Part shown: in pieces, positions 23,810-36,337 of the stretch
Numbering within the stretch: position 1 is the first letter of the stretch
Layout of the letters: the number at the start of each line of letters is the position of its first letter
Source: Polymyxa betae
Taxonomy: Eukaryota > Endomyxa > Phytomyxea > Plasmodiophorida > Plasmodiophoridae
Direction: 5' to 3'
Assembly (NCBI GenBank): GCA_003693705.1
Contig: RBZT01000855.1
Location: 124,001 to 188,000, forward strand
Length of the DNA stretch: 64,000 bases
The notes under the pieces: model-generated
What the model was told of the DNA's origin: nothing
Databases searched by the model: none
What the model saw: the letters and a program-made list of their open reading frames with translations, nothing else
Program-made: the position numbers and the translations under genes

Positions 23810-26800
23810 CTAGCTAGCGCGGTCTTGCTGTCGTTTCACATAGTCTTTGATTGAGCTCATCGAGTTGATCACATTGGCCGGAATCAGCAACAGCAGCGAT
23901 CTAGTTCGCTGAACGCCGTCGTCCAGTGACAGTATCAGCGGCTGGAATACAAGGAAGTATGATGCCGTACTAGCCAGGACAACGGCCACAAGCAAGATGA
24001 TCTGCTGCGTCCCCAGCGATCCGAAAAAGTTCTCCGAATTGGCGATGTCGGAGTCGACCGATCCCTCCATCTGCAAGAACGTGTAATCGATAGCCATGAC
24101 CGTAGCCAGATTGAAATCCCGATTGCTGAGCGTTTGGTTGACTTGTGTCCAGGTTCGGGGCGTGTAAGGACCCAAAGGAAGAGGACCCGTCATTGTGATA
24201 TTACGATTGGAACGGAATGCCATCGCCGCCATTCGCGCTGCTTGTAAGAATCGGGCGATGGCGAAATTCAACCCATCGTTCATGAACGACGAATCGAATG
24301 CTAGACACTGTGCTTGGGTCGGCGTCGTCGCTTGCCAGTTGGAACAACCGCTGTCGAAAGCCAGCTCATATTCCGAAGCGGAAATGTATTTCCGTTCCAG
24401 CTGTCCGACGAAAACGTTGCCGGCGGCACCAAACATCGTGAACTTGTTGTGTAATTGAAGCAGATTGAGTTCCCTTACAACCTCATCGTAGCTAAAGCCG
24501 AATTGGTTGGGAGGGTCGCCGCCAACTCCGGCTCCATACAGGATCAGTGAATGCAGGACGAGAACCGATTGTGACGTTCGCATCATCGTATAGTCCATAT
24601 CGCCACATTTAGTGTGAATGGTTTCCTTATTGGCAGGATTCTGGACGATCAACGAGATGACAAGAACGATATAGGCGGTGACGATCACCACCAGAATATA
24701 CATTCGAACGAGAAGCAAAACGCGATCCCAGCTGTTTCCATTCCCAATTGAGAGTGTCCTTGTAGGCCCCCTATTATTGTTAATTTGCTTGATGTCGATG
24801 TCGGCCAGATTTCCACCCGCGTTTGAGTTCTCAGTCGACCGATCGGTTCGCTTTTGTTGCCCATTCTGAGTTTGCAACATTGTGTTGTGATCGCCTTGGC
24901 CACCAGGGGCATCGTTGACGCTAAAACTGGTGTTGATCTGTGCATTCAGAAAACTTTCGTATCGATCTTGAAATCGCTTCTCAATTTGTTGAATCTACAA
25001 TATCAACGGTCAACATGGCGCTGACAGACAGTTTACGGGACATTACAATATCGATCGGAATTTCTAGGAAGAATCCCATGATTTCTGACTCGTCTTTTTC
25101 CAGGGTTCTCACCACTAAAAATCATCATCTAAAGAATCCTGTTGGGTTTGTTTCCAGGACTTACAAGGTCGAAGTAGCATCCAGAGCAGGATAACAATAA
25201 CGATAATGGATACCACAGACAGCAATATCCAGATATTGAACGAACTCGTGAGCATAATGATACTCTGATCGACGAAATCGTTCGCCGTGACATTCAATGC
25301 CGACATGTACGAATTGTCAACATCCCTCACGTTCTGCATCATCAAATAGACCAGGTCGCTGCGCTCATCAAACTGACTCAATGGCAAGATAGCGGCCATC
25401 TGCCCCTGGCTGGCTATATATGCTGCGGCATCATGCAGAGACATCGCCTTGAGAAGCTCGTGCTGGCCCTGACGAATACGGATGTCGACGAGCGAGATCG
25501 CACTCTCATCAACAACCTTCGTTACAACCAATGAATGAACGAGATCATCGGTCTGGACCAAGGTGTTGGCTGAATCCAACTGAACCGAAATCAACACGTT
25601 CGATCACCATTGGCAGATTGGATGATACCAGATTTGAACGAATAAAGGGTTCTGTTAAGCGCCCAGGCAGAGTAACTCCATGATTGATGAGAACCATGCA
25701 ATAAGTAAGGAAGGCGAGCTGGGAGAAGGCCGTCCGTCGCATACTGGCGGCTTTCACCAGCGACAGATTCGACATAACTGCGAATACAAATTCAGGAAGT
25801 ATGTTGGTTGGATCGAGATCAATACCGACATCGGAACAGTTGCATATATTGATAGACAGCAATGCCGACGATCAAACCGACGATGATCAGTTGCGCTAAT
25901 CGATAGATTCGCTGGAAGTTAAGTAGTGTTCTACAGACAATGAAATGCCATGAATGCGGATTCATAGAAAACCAGGATGCTGAACTGACCTGTCCATCGT
26001 CCTGCCTTTCCGAGACATTTCTGATAATAACAGACTCACCGAAGAGCTGACATTGGAGCTGGTAGCCCCAAACTCGCTCTGGTCGCCTTTCACTTTGGCT
26101 ACCTCATTGCCTTCGGTGATCGCTTTCTGAACTGATGACGGCTTCACGCCACCGATGTGGCTGTGTCGGCTGTGCTGCGATTTATTACTGCGACTGTGCT
26201 GGCTATGATGAGAGCCAGCAAGTTCGTCGACTGGCGGCATCGTGAACGTCTTCTCAGTGTCAGTATTCGCTGGAACCATTCGTAAGCTTGTTTCCAGCGA
26301 TTCGGATGCCGTTTCGTCGACGGGTTCGGTCTCGTTTTCCGATTCGTATTCTTCCTGGTCCTCTTCTTGCTCATCGTGATCCTCTTCCTCGCCTTCTTCT
26401 TCACTACCTGTTTGATCATCGTCCTTTGAATCCTCGTCGCTTTTATGTTCGGAATGCGAGGCCGTCTTTGGAGTCGATTCATTTTCGGAGTCGACGTCCT
26501 TCGACGGACGGCTGTAACTCGATCTGGTTTTCGCCCTTCTCCGAAACGACGGACTGGATGACACGGATCCAGACACCGAGCCATCTTGCTCTCTAATGGC
26601 GTTGCCAGATGAATCTTGCTCGCTCGGCTTATTTCGAAATCTAATTCGCAAGACTTCGGCGTTCTCGCCATGGTCGATTGGATACACATCGAATCGTGCG
26701 TTGACAACATGGACAACATTATCGACAGTGATTTTAATCTCGATTCCTGGCACATCAAAATTGGCAACCAAATCCGTCTCCAGAAAAGCTTTCTGGTGTT

Positions 26801-29158
26801 CGTCATAGCGTGGAATGAGATCTCGGATTTTAACTTCGTGTGCATCGACCGATTCTTTCGTGATTGAGAAGAATTCCAGGGCAGTAGCTGATACGGTGGT
26901 GACCAATCCATCCCGGCTGTCAATTACTAATTGAGCATCTGAAAGATTCGTTGCACTGATTACAGCCAGAAACGAAAGCGTCGACATGTTCTCAACAAAT
27001 ACTTTCAGAAAGAAAATGGCGTCCAAAATGAGACCGGATCGAAGCAATATTACTAGCAGAATGCGATTCTCGAGATGGCGCGTATCGCCGGTTGTCAAGT
27101 TCCGTCTAACAATCATATCATGCTTGCGAGCGATCGGTTCTGGAACTGCAAACAAACCAATCAACAAATAAAAAAACACTGAAAAATTCGCCTACTGATT
27201 AGCTCAACACGTTTGCCTATGAAGGATGCTCTTGGGATTCCGAATAGATATTCGGCTGCAGAGTTGACGTTAATAATCTTGCCTAAAGTTCTGCTGTCAC
27301 CGCTCATGACAATAACTGCTGATTGATCGGAAAACAATGCTGATCGGAATGACAGGTCGGCAACCGAGGTGCGATTCTGAGCATCTTCGATGGTCCTAGC
27401 GCGGTCCAAAAGACGCTGACCTTGTCCAGGATCATGTGCGATGTCGGTCAGGAACTTGCTGTATTCGGTCAAGGTGCGAACCGATCGACTATAAATTTTC
27501 AGCATCTCTTTGTAAGCCAATCTGGCCGCCCTTTCGTCTTTTCTCATATTGTCTGCTAACGATAGGAGTAGGTCGCCATCCGGAGACGGCTGCCGAAGTT
27601 CGCCCCAAAAGACAGCCAGAGTTCGCGTCAAGGCCTTTTCGTGATTCACTGCGGTTTTGAACGATCGCTCGTACTGGTTGAATTCGACAACTTCACGATT
27701 CGCTTCAGAATCGAGAATTGCTCTTTCATTGTCTCTTTGAGTGCGGTATCTAACAATCTTCAGATACTATCAGAAAAGAGCGAACGGGATAGACGTACAT
27801 TAAATATTCTACATCGATACCGGTTGAGAGGGCATCCGCTTTCCCAAGATGTTCGTACCCAACAAAGTTAATCTTCAGGAACTGAAAATACAGAACTGCG
27901 ATACGAATCTGGAGATATGCAGAGCTCGAGAATTTCGAGATTCCTGTCTCGAAGACTTCCAAAGTCTCTTTGTATCGTTTCGATAAAATCTCGTTCGCAG
28001 TCGCAGTGATTCCATTGCGATCGGCGTCGTCATTCTCGAAAATAGCGAGCGAAGCAGCAATGCGTGCACTATGTGCTTCTTTCTCTGCCTGATGAAGAAT
28101 CAAGCGACTTTTCAGCTCAATCTCGAATGGGTGCCCTAATTTCTCGGAAGGCATCTTTCGAACAAATTCCAGACGCATCATAGTTAGCACGCAAGAGCCG
28201 CCAATAATCAATGGCATTCCTATTCAAGGGTTGGATCAGGGCGGAAGTACACCACATGATTACCTGCAAACAACATATAAACAGGACCAGCTACCGTTGG
28301 GTTATCGATGAAAATGGCCACTGCATAGACCAACCCAGCCCACGTTAGTAGGCTGAATAAACTCGATCGTAGCAACAGCATTCGATTGTTGTAGTCGGGC
28401 AGACTCCAAGCATAGCTGTATGCAAGGAACCCGCCCCCGAACATTATCACAATCATAATGACGATCTGAGAGGATGAGAACGAACAAACCGCAACGCATA
28501 TTGTTTTGAATAGAAAATAGCCAAGCTCAACTTGAGGCGACGCCCTGGAAATATACGATCTGGAGGTGACCGAGGTTGGTGGCAAAGCGATGACCGCAAT
28601 AATTGATATAAATATGAGAACGAGACCGACTAGGATTCCAATAACACCAAGTAAACTTGATGTCATAATCTGAGCGAAAAGAATGTTCAGCGTGGGAATG
28701 TATAAAATGCTTGTCAGCAACTGTAAGCAGATGGCGATAGCTTTCAGCAGATATCCTTTCTCTGCCAGTTCTTTGCTCACGACTAATGCCAGGAACGCGC
28801 CGGCATTAAGAACAGTAGCGATACATGCAATAATAAAGGCGCCTTGCTTTCCAAACAGCCCGACATATGCGCCTGCGTCGACCAGGCCGCACAGCGTTCG
28901 AAAAGTAGCTGTTGCTGATGGTGAAAAAACTAGCACGGATGCGTCATCAGGAAGGATAAAACGAATTAATTGTAAGAATTCGACAATGTAACTGATGGAC
29001 CAGAAGGCATTGAAAGATGTTGAAAGCGCCTGCAGACCGAGATTGTACGAAACATCAAAGAGCCCCAATCGAATGGTTTTGGCAAGCTCCAAAACATTGA
29101 AATCCCGTTCGTCACCAAGTTTTTGTACATCATTAATCTCATCAGTAGGATCAGACAT
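23810..29158 (-). CDS. TmcB-like multi-pass membrane protein with PAS domains
   Basis: Very large protein (about 1,600 residues) of the TmcB-like family, known in amoebae, ciliates, oomycetes and zoosporic fungi; function largely unknown. The N-terminal exon (28270-29158) has the family start LGLFDVSYNLGLQALSTSFN and about eight membrane helices. A helical, TPR-like stretch follows (LSKRYKETLEVFETGISKFS). A PAS domain then reads GKIINVNSAAEYLFGIPRAS. The family signature VPEPIARKHD then TTGDTRHLENR follows, then a second PAS-like unit (DSRDGLVTTVSATALEFFSI). A long acidic Ser/Glu-rich linker (about 26,330-26,500) and several further membrane helices end the protein. It has at least eight exons. 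The final exon (23810-24880) holds a large extracellular loop between helices. No cyclase or kinase domain is present. Confidence 0.82.
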
Positions 29159-29302
29159 AAAACCCGCCTAGCGTGGAACCCACGCCGATCCGATTGGGAA
29201 TACTGTCTTGGAAATGACGTCTGAAATGTGGATGGAGTGTTAGGTCACAGAATTCAGCATCACCCTAACTAAATCGTTTAATGCTCAGGATAAATATTTC
29301 GG

Positions 29303-30440
29303 TTATAAAAGCAAATCCAAAGTCATCATCAAAACGAACCCGCAGATTCCCGACCATGTCGATATCCTTGTGTTGCCCTTCAATGTCGACTCGGGTAGAA
29401 TATCATCGAACACCACGAAAACCATAGCTCCTAATGGGCAGTACCCTTTCAATACAGAACAACAATCACGAATTTGGATTTGCCTGCAGCGAATGACATA
29501 ATCCAGGGCAACATCGGTTCGCATATCGACACTAAATAAGCACCAAGGACACCGCTGATAGGCTCCACCATTCCAGACAGCTGACCAACAAAGAATGCCT
29601 GCCAGCATCTGAACCCTCTAGTTCTCTTGGATTATGTGTCCGAACCTGAGATGAAGAGAACCCAGCCCGTTGCAGCGGAAGCGAAACTGCCAGGCCTTCG
29701 GGCATGTTTTGCAGTCCGATTGCTAAGGCAAGAGCATTGGCCCTCTGCTTAGGCATGGTGGCATAGGCGACACCAACAGCCAACCCTTCTGGAATCTAAC
29801 CTCGACATTGAATGAATGACACTATTAGAGACTCTATCTATCCACCGACATTATGAACGGTAACAGCAATCACTCTAATACACCAAATCAATACAGACAG
29901 CTTAATAATGAGAAGATTCGAAGCGAATTTCTACTGACATCAGCAATGTTCGTCTCCATTGCATGGCAGATTCATACTTGTCCGTTTTGTCTTCGAATTT
30001 CGAGCGGATTAGCAATTGGTCGAGATGGTATTGGCCCAGGAGCTGGTCAGCAACTTGGACAAACAGACAACCGATTAGAAACCCGATAGAGACGGGGATC
30101 CATGGGAATGAGGCGAATGTTGGGCTTTGCTTGGCTAGCTCTAGAGCGGGATTGAGCAGCGACCAGTTGGAAGCAGAAAGCATGACGCCGGCAGCGAATC
30201 TAAGTTGAAAGTATGACTTTTGCAAATGGCCTTCAATGCTATTTTCTCGTACCCAAACGAACAATCGAGCAAGCGGCGTTGTTTCAGAGGAGGATAGTCG
30301 CCAGGAATGGCAACGATGCCGGCAGCGCCAACAGCCGTCAAGAACCAGGTAAATAAGGTTCCTCTAGAGCAGTATTGTATCACAATCTTGATATTAGTTC
30401 CAGCAGTTTACCCTAAGGCATGCCAGATGTAATCCTCCAT
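29303..30440 (-). CDS. ZIP-family zinc transporter, SLC39A11 (ZIP11) type
   Basis: Divalent-metal importer of the GufA/ZIP11 branch. The start exon [11 protein letters not shown] splices to [18 protein letters not shown], which matches the ZIP11 N-terminus (ALLGTFFTWGMTAAGAA). [12 protein letters not shown] joins [20 protein letters not shown], the next ZIP11 block. The metal-site helix is [20 protein letters not shown], with the HNxPEG motif altered to QNMPEG as in ZIP11. [18 protein letters not shown] is the second site helix. [12 protein letters not shown] and a last hydrophobic helix end the protein. About 330 residues. Confidence 0.87.
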
Positions 30441-30810
30441 TGGAATCTCTCTCTGTAATGGTGACGGCGATGTATGGTTTATAACGACGCGTTCGATATG
30501 GTCATATTGATTTTATGTATCTCGGACTAAAAAGTGACAAGTATCGGCTTTTAATGGTGACAGGCTTGGACAATGGTAAACACACCTTGAACATCGAGTC
30601 GGCATTGAGGAGAACATTTAATTACGAGGAAAAATCACAGTAGCTTTAAACCAGAGTGAGAACACGATATGCGGTATAAACTATAAACGAAAAACATTTG
30701 TTCGAATCCCGGAAAACAATTTCACTTTTACACGGAGCGTTTTTGGCGCCACAATTTGACGTGGTATCGCTGCAGGTTTCAAATTCGTGCCGATTTCTGT
30801 TCAGCGAATT

Positions 30811-31303
30811 ATGGCCACACAAGCAATGCTCGATATCAGCAGCTTTGATGGAGTCAGTGGCACCGTCTGGGGCCAGACAGCCGTGGGATGTTTAGGCCCA
30901 AGGATAGCTGGCTCTCCAGAACCGAGAAGATCGGATTCAACAATTGCAGATTACCCAGATCCTGGGCGACCTGGTTCCCCAAACATCGACGTTAATCGAA
31001 AACAATGTATAGCTGGCCAGCATCCTAAACGACGTACACTGAAGGATATTTTGCAATAGATGAAAGAATCTTGAAACGTCGCGAACAAAGAAAGCGATGG
31101 GAGCAAACGTATATTCTTATTCGTGGCAAGTATGTATATTCAATTGTTTCTTTGTTTTGAGCGCTTTTTAAATTAAGTTTGGCAGGTGCGAGTCGCGACA
31201 GCAGTTAGCCAGGATGCGGCCAAGATCTAGGAAACACGGCCGTTTTTTAAAGCAAGGCGAATCTGACTATTCACTTGATGAAAATTTCACCGACGAAAGA
31301 TGA
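30811..31303 (+). CDS. NF-YA / HAP2 CCAAT-binding subunit
   Basis: DNA-contacting subunit of the NF-Y trimer, which binds CCAAT. Exons 30811-31006, 31060-31129 and 31186-31303 (introns 53 and 56 nt) give 127 residues. The conserved core is split by both introns. VNRKQ joins YERILKRREQRKRWEQ (subunit-association helix), then a short linker, then ESRQQLARMRPRSRKHGRFL (DNA-binding segment with ESR, RPR and GRF). The family pattern VNAKQYxRILKRR...ESRxxxAxxRxRxxxGRFL is met almost exactly. The N-terminus is a short Gly/Ser/Pro-rich region without the long Gln-rich activation domain of animals. Divergent from ZIP11. Confidence 0.9.
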
Positions 31304-31528
31304 CGTTCACAGAATCCAGAACCTGTTCTGGATTCCATGTCGACGAAATTTGAATGATTATTTAAATAACAACCAACATTGTTTATTACTTGTTACAACA
31401 GCGCCCTATGATCGATTTCCATCGTTTGATCAGGGTTTCACTCTGTTCTGTCGTCTTCTTGAACTCTGCGATGAACTTACCTGAGATGAACAGCTCTAAG
31501 GCACAATGTCGAGATATATAAAAGCGGA

Positions 31529-33161
31529 TCAACGCATACTCAGCTCGGTAAACGACTCGTTGATGGACTTCATAGAAGCATCACATCGTTCGATATAAGC
31601 GATCCGATCATAGACGTCTGCGACGGACGACGACATCGAGATGATAGAAGAAACACGCAGTTGTTGTTCTGATAGACAACTTATCAACAAATTGTTGCAA
31701 ACCATCACGTTGGACTCTGGTTTAGAAACTGAATACTGTAGGTTGATTTATTGTAATGATCATCAAATTGCTATTGATGTGTCATAATATGTACAGCGTT
31801 TACAGGATCGATATGTCGTAATCGAACACTGCAGAGCATGCGTTCAGGGTTCTCCTCGCCGTGACCTTCAATGACGAATCCAAAATCAAACTCCATCTGG
31901 GCGATTTCAGGTAAAAGGCTGTTGTATCATTCAGCAATCACAAAAAGGATAAACAAGGGCAGTCAATGCAGTTAGTTACATGTGTAAGGATTTCCTTGCT
32001 GGATATATCCACTGATGCACGTCAATGTCACATTCCAGATATGCATCAGTCTTGGTGTAATAATGATATTTGGGACCGGTGAGAAACGGTTTCCCACTAT
32101 ATTTCTTGATCAGCTGACGTAAAGGTAATCCTACTTTAACAATTTCAGGGTTTAAAAGAATCGGAATTCCTTTGAGTCGAGATCGAAGTTGGAAATCCTG
32201 TTCAGAGATACAATCCATTTGCAAAAATCTCTGGTTACATTCCGTAAGATTCAGTAAACAGATTTTGGATGGAACCGACCTTTAAAAGATCGGCAGCTTT
32301 GCACTCGGCATTGTCAAGCTCCGAGTTTATCTTGATATAGAATACAACGCTGTAGCCCTTGCCATCAATTTTAGATTTTCCCCAAACCGGATTACTTGGA
32401 GCATAACCAGGCAACATAAAGTTGACGACGAATAGCTGGATACTTATTTAAGAGGACGACAGATAGTAAAAACGAATTCCAACTCTAGGCAGATCGCTTT
32501 CGTGATTATTTGGTCTTAAGAGCTCATCTGGAACGTTGATGTGCCTCATAATATGAGCCAGTTTATGATCAGTCTTAAAGACATCAATTCCAACGATTTC
32601 AGCCATATTGCTATCAGATGCGATTTTCTTCCCGGCTCTGCATTGATATTATCACAGCAGAATTTGTACTTATGCAGATGCTTACGATTCGTAGTTCTCC
32701 GATCGAACACGAAACTGTCGACCATCGAGTTTCGAGAACGCATGCGAGCTTGATGACAGTTTGTCTAGGTACACGTGTCTAACACTAGCGCCCATTTCAT
32801 GTTTATGGCAGATTATTTCTGCTCCTGTAAAGACTTAGTATTGCTGCTATGTCAACCTAACAACAGTCATGCCTTCATCGTGCATGAAGACGAATGGGCC
32901 TAAAGATTACTTTTATATATCGTAACAGACAGCCAAACGACCGTCCAGTATCAAGAAAACGATGCAACCTGAACACCAGCCAGTCGAGCAAGAAACCAAT
33001 CGGTTCTGTGATTGAAGACAATGACGAAAATCTCGTTCTAGAGTGTCTAGGGCCGCAGCATTGCCTTTGGCTAGGCTCGCATAATCCGCACCTCTGACGG
33101 CCAGCAGCCCGATCTTTAGGTGAAAACCCTTTGCAACATTTTCACTTTGTTTATCAAACAT
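31529..33161 (-). CDS. EDR2 C-terminal (DUF1336) domain protein
   Basis: DUF1336 occurs in plant EDR2 and in many protists and zoosporic fungi, often with lipid-binding domains. The N-terminal exon begins MFDKQSENVAKGFHLKIG. DUF1336 blocks follow: KLDGRQFRVRSENYE, MAEIVGIDVFKTDHKLAHIM, FVVNFMLPGYAPSNPVWG and SVVFYIKINSE. Next come LRQLIKKYSGKPFLTGPKYH and DAYLECDIDVHQWIYPARKS. The domain ends HGEENPERMLCSVRLRHID. Reading on from there stops at 31771. A 70-nt GTAAAC...CTACAG intron instead joins in phase to about 65 more residues (SEQQLRVSSIISMSSSVADV then YDRIAYIERCDASMKSINES), a likely coiled-coil tail ending at 31529. No START or PH domain is seen. Confidence 0.8.
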
Positions 33162-33237
33162 TGACCGCTGTTGAGCGGGCTTGAGACTTCTGTTCTTATA
33201 CACCAAGGCGACTGTTCTCTACTCACAACGCGTTTAT

Positions 33238-34184
33238 TTAATACCTGGAACGATCTCTAGCATCTGGAGAATCGTGACGCTTTCTTGTCGTCCTATCAGA
33301 CGAATCCTGGCGTCTCCTTTTAGGACTAACCGACCTATCTGGAGAATCGTGTCTGGCTCGCTGCTTCTTAGCTGCTTTTCTAGCAGCTTTCTTCTCCTTT
33401 TTATCTCGTTTGCGTTCCTCTTTCGATGCTTTATCTTCCTTAGTTTTCTTCCTTGACTGCTCAACCTGACCAAATTGCAGATTCGTCTCTGGTGCGCTGT
33501 CCGCCCAATTAGTGGCTACAACAGACTGAACAGGACCCATTTCTGTGTGATGATACGAAGGTCCACATCCTAACCCGGATACACGTCCGACGTCGAATTT
33601 CTCATCCCGTTCGACTTGTCCACGAGCGAGGACTTCTTTCAGCTTTGTGTTATCGATTCCCTCGGTAGCCTGTCGTGTCCTCTTTGGACGAGCACCGCTG
33701 GTACAAACTTAGCAAAAGCTAACGGTGAATAAATCACATACATTTGTTCTAGAAGCATTTCTTGCTCCTGCTTTTTGACAAGCTCAAGCAATTCTTTTTC
33801 CTGATCACTTATGAGATTTGGAGCTTTTTTGTCTTTGGCATACCAGGTCAAATCACGGCCTAGTCGGTATTTAATATGGGTATTATGTGCCAAAAATACG
33901 AAACAACCTTTCTGCCATCTGCCCAATGGAGCTTTCACGCTATGACCTAAGTAATTTTCTCTGTATTTATCAGACTTTACATCCTCCCAGCTGAACCCTA
34001 CAAGAAAAATAATTTGTCTTTTTAAACTTCACAATACTGGTGGATTCTAGTCCACCAAACTATAAACCAAATGAAAGCTTAACATACTGTCAGCGCCTCC
34101 ACGAACCCCTAGGGCCAAAGTAAGATCTATGCAGCAACATTTATAATCCAGAATCAAACCTCCACGACTCGGTCCTGAATACAT
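33238..34184 (-). CDS. MMTAG2-like protein (kinase phosphorylation domain family)
   Basis: Nuclear, SR-like protein of unclear role. A tiny first exon, MYSGPSRGG, splices to VRGGAD and then [29 protein letters not shown] and [11 protein letters not shown]. This reproduces the start of human MMTAG2 (RGGVRGG, WEDVKTDKxRENYLG, [14 protein letters not shown]). An acidic helix ([20 protein letters not shown]) follows. After a short intron come [19 protein letters not shown] and [19 protein letters not shown]. The C-terminus is Lys/Arg/Ser-rich ([20 protein letters not shown] and repeated RHDSPD), as expected for a nuclear-speckle protein. The ATG ends at 34184. Confidence 0.83.
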
Positions 34185-34521
34185 CGTCCAGGATACTGGC
34201 CGAGTGAATAAGTGGATTACAATTACAGCAGGAAGACAGCAATGAGAAAATATAACGTCGCCAGACTATTTTCGCACTTTTTTTGAAAAAAAAGTAGAAT
34301 GACTTGATTTTGTGGCAAATCGAAAAAATGATTGGGTTCGGTTTCGATACTATTTCAGAGAGTTCCAATATTTAACGAGTTTCAGACAGCTGTAACTAAA
34401 CTAATATTTCACAAATATATATTGCCTACGTCTTTGGTGATGTTGAAATATAAGATAAACAAGAGAACGATGCAGACAGTTTTGAAAAAAAGCAATTTTT
34501 CGTTGTTGATAAAATCAATGA

Positions 34522-36337
34522 TCAAGCATATCCGTTGCTGTCCTCACTATGTAAGGCAGCACCAGGAATTTTGGACGAAGTGTAGGCGTCGGTATGGATG
34601 CCGACCACGCACCGTCCAGAGGGATCGGCCATCGTCTTGAATGCAGCATCCCAAGACATAGCCCGAGGAGTACTACAGGCAATTGTAGGTTCCCATGGAA
34701 CTGAATCTCTGGCGGATTGCTGCGGATAATGCTTCTCAAAAATATGCCGATAAAGATAAGCTTCCTTTGTAAGCGGCGTCTTCTCAGGGAACACAATTGC
34801 AGCAGTATCCATCATTACTTGTGAGACAAATTTGTCAGCATACGCTTTCAAGGAATCAATCCAGTTATAGCCAACACCATCAGAAAATTGTTCTTTCTGT
34901 CGCCAGAGGACATCGTCAGGGAGAAAAGGGTCATTGGGGTCGGTAAATGCTTTTCGAAGAATGTGTTTTTCCATCCGTGGCTTACCAGACTCTTCATCTT
35001 TGGCCATCTTGAATTTCGGATCAACGCTCATGGCAACCTCTAGAAACTTCGTATCGAGAAAAGGGACACGAACTTCAACACCGAAAGCGGCCATACTTTT
35101 GTTTGCCCTTAAGCAGTCATATTTATGCAGCATAGCGATCTTATCGTGGAGTTCAGCTTGAAATTCCTGCGCATTAGGAGCCTTGTGGAAATACAAATAT
35201 CCGCCGAATATTTCGTCTGATCCTTCCCCGCTAAGTACCATCTTTACACCACTGGCTTTGATCCGTCGAGCCATCAAAAACATTGGCGTAGAAGCTCGAA
35301 CTGTAGTAAGATCGAAGGTTTCAAGGTGATAAATAACATCACTGAGGGCATCCAATCCCTCTTGCACAGTGAAGGTAAATTCACAATGATCAGTTCCTAA
35401 AAATTCAGCAACTTTTCTGGCAGCTGCAAGATCTTGACTTTCTTCAAGTCCAATTGAAAATGACCGGAGCTTGCCGAAACCAGGGCGATTTCGAAGAAGC
35501 CTGCAAGCAATTGAAGATATCAACGAAGAGTCCAACCCTCCGGAAAGCAGCACTCCAAAAGGAACATCAGCCATCAGATGACTGTCAACAGCTTTGATAA
35601 GCGCTTCACGCAGCTGAACCTCAGCTGCTTGAATTTCACCTCCACCTCTCTCGCTCAAAGAGTTCGAAAGCGGAGGAGATATCCTCCAAGTTGGCTTGAA
35701 ATAAGGACGAATTCGTTTACCATCAGGTAAGCTTGAGTCGTAGACATGGCCGGGAGGAAATTGTTGAAACCGAATACAGGAATCGCAAATAGCTTTCATT
35801 TCGCTAGAAAACCAGACTGATCCATCCTCAGCCCAGCCATGATACAGGGGAATGATGCCAATCGGATCGCGGGCAGCTATGTAACGACCAGTTTGACGAT
35901 CATACAATACAAAGGCAAACATGCCACACAATTCATTAACAAATTGCACATCGCCTTTAGAGCCTGCGAACCATATTAGAATAACGATAGGGAATGATTG
36001 TTTCCTTACGTTCGAACAATTGAATAATCACTTCACAATCAGATTTAGACATAAACTTCTTGTTAGGCATTGATGAGCGGATCGCCTCATGGTTGTAGAT
36101 TTCCCCATTGACAACCAGTACCAAGTTCCCATCTGCACTATACAGGGGCTGAGCACCGGTGGTCACATCTACAATAGTGAGCCGCTCATGCGCTAAGATC
36201 GTATCGCCCTCAGCGAACACCCCTGACCAATCCGGACCACGATGACGCTGGCGCTTCGACAGCGCCAGTGCTTTGTCTCTAAACGACTTAGCGTCACGAC
36301 CATCGGCAATGCCCAAAATCGCTAGAATCCCGCACAT
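34522..36337 (-). CDS. ASNS: Asparagine synthetase (glutamine-hydrolysing)
   Basis: Converts aspartate, glutamine and ATP to asparagine. Exons are 36010-36337 and 34522-35963 with a 46-nt intron (phase 1), about 589 residues. The N-terminus MCGILAILG has the nucleophile Cys2. RHRGPDWSG and ERLTIVDVTTGAQPLYSADG build the glutaminase pocket, with LCGMFAFVLYD after the intron. The synthetase half has the PP-loop LLSGGLDSSLISS, the GEGSDEIFGGY motif and EVRVPFLDTKFLEVAM. The C-terminal tail includes WEPTIACSTPRAMSWDAAF. Complete and of normal length. The gene stands alone beside a 1-kb gene-free stretch. Confidence 0.95.

Noticed and set aside
26144-26923. 259-codon minus-strand frame, very basic.
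   Set aside because: Alternative frame of the TmcB-like exon across its acidic repeat-like linker; the family match is in the other frame.
30703-30716. GTTCGAATCCCGG resembles a tRNA B box/T-arm.
   Set aside because: No A box, acceptor stem or anticodon arm can be formed around it, so it is not a tRNA.
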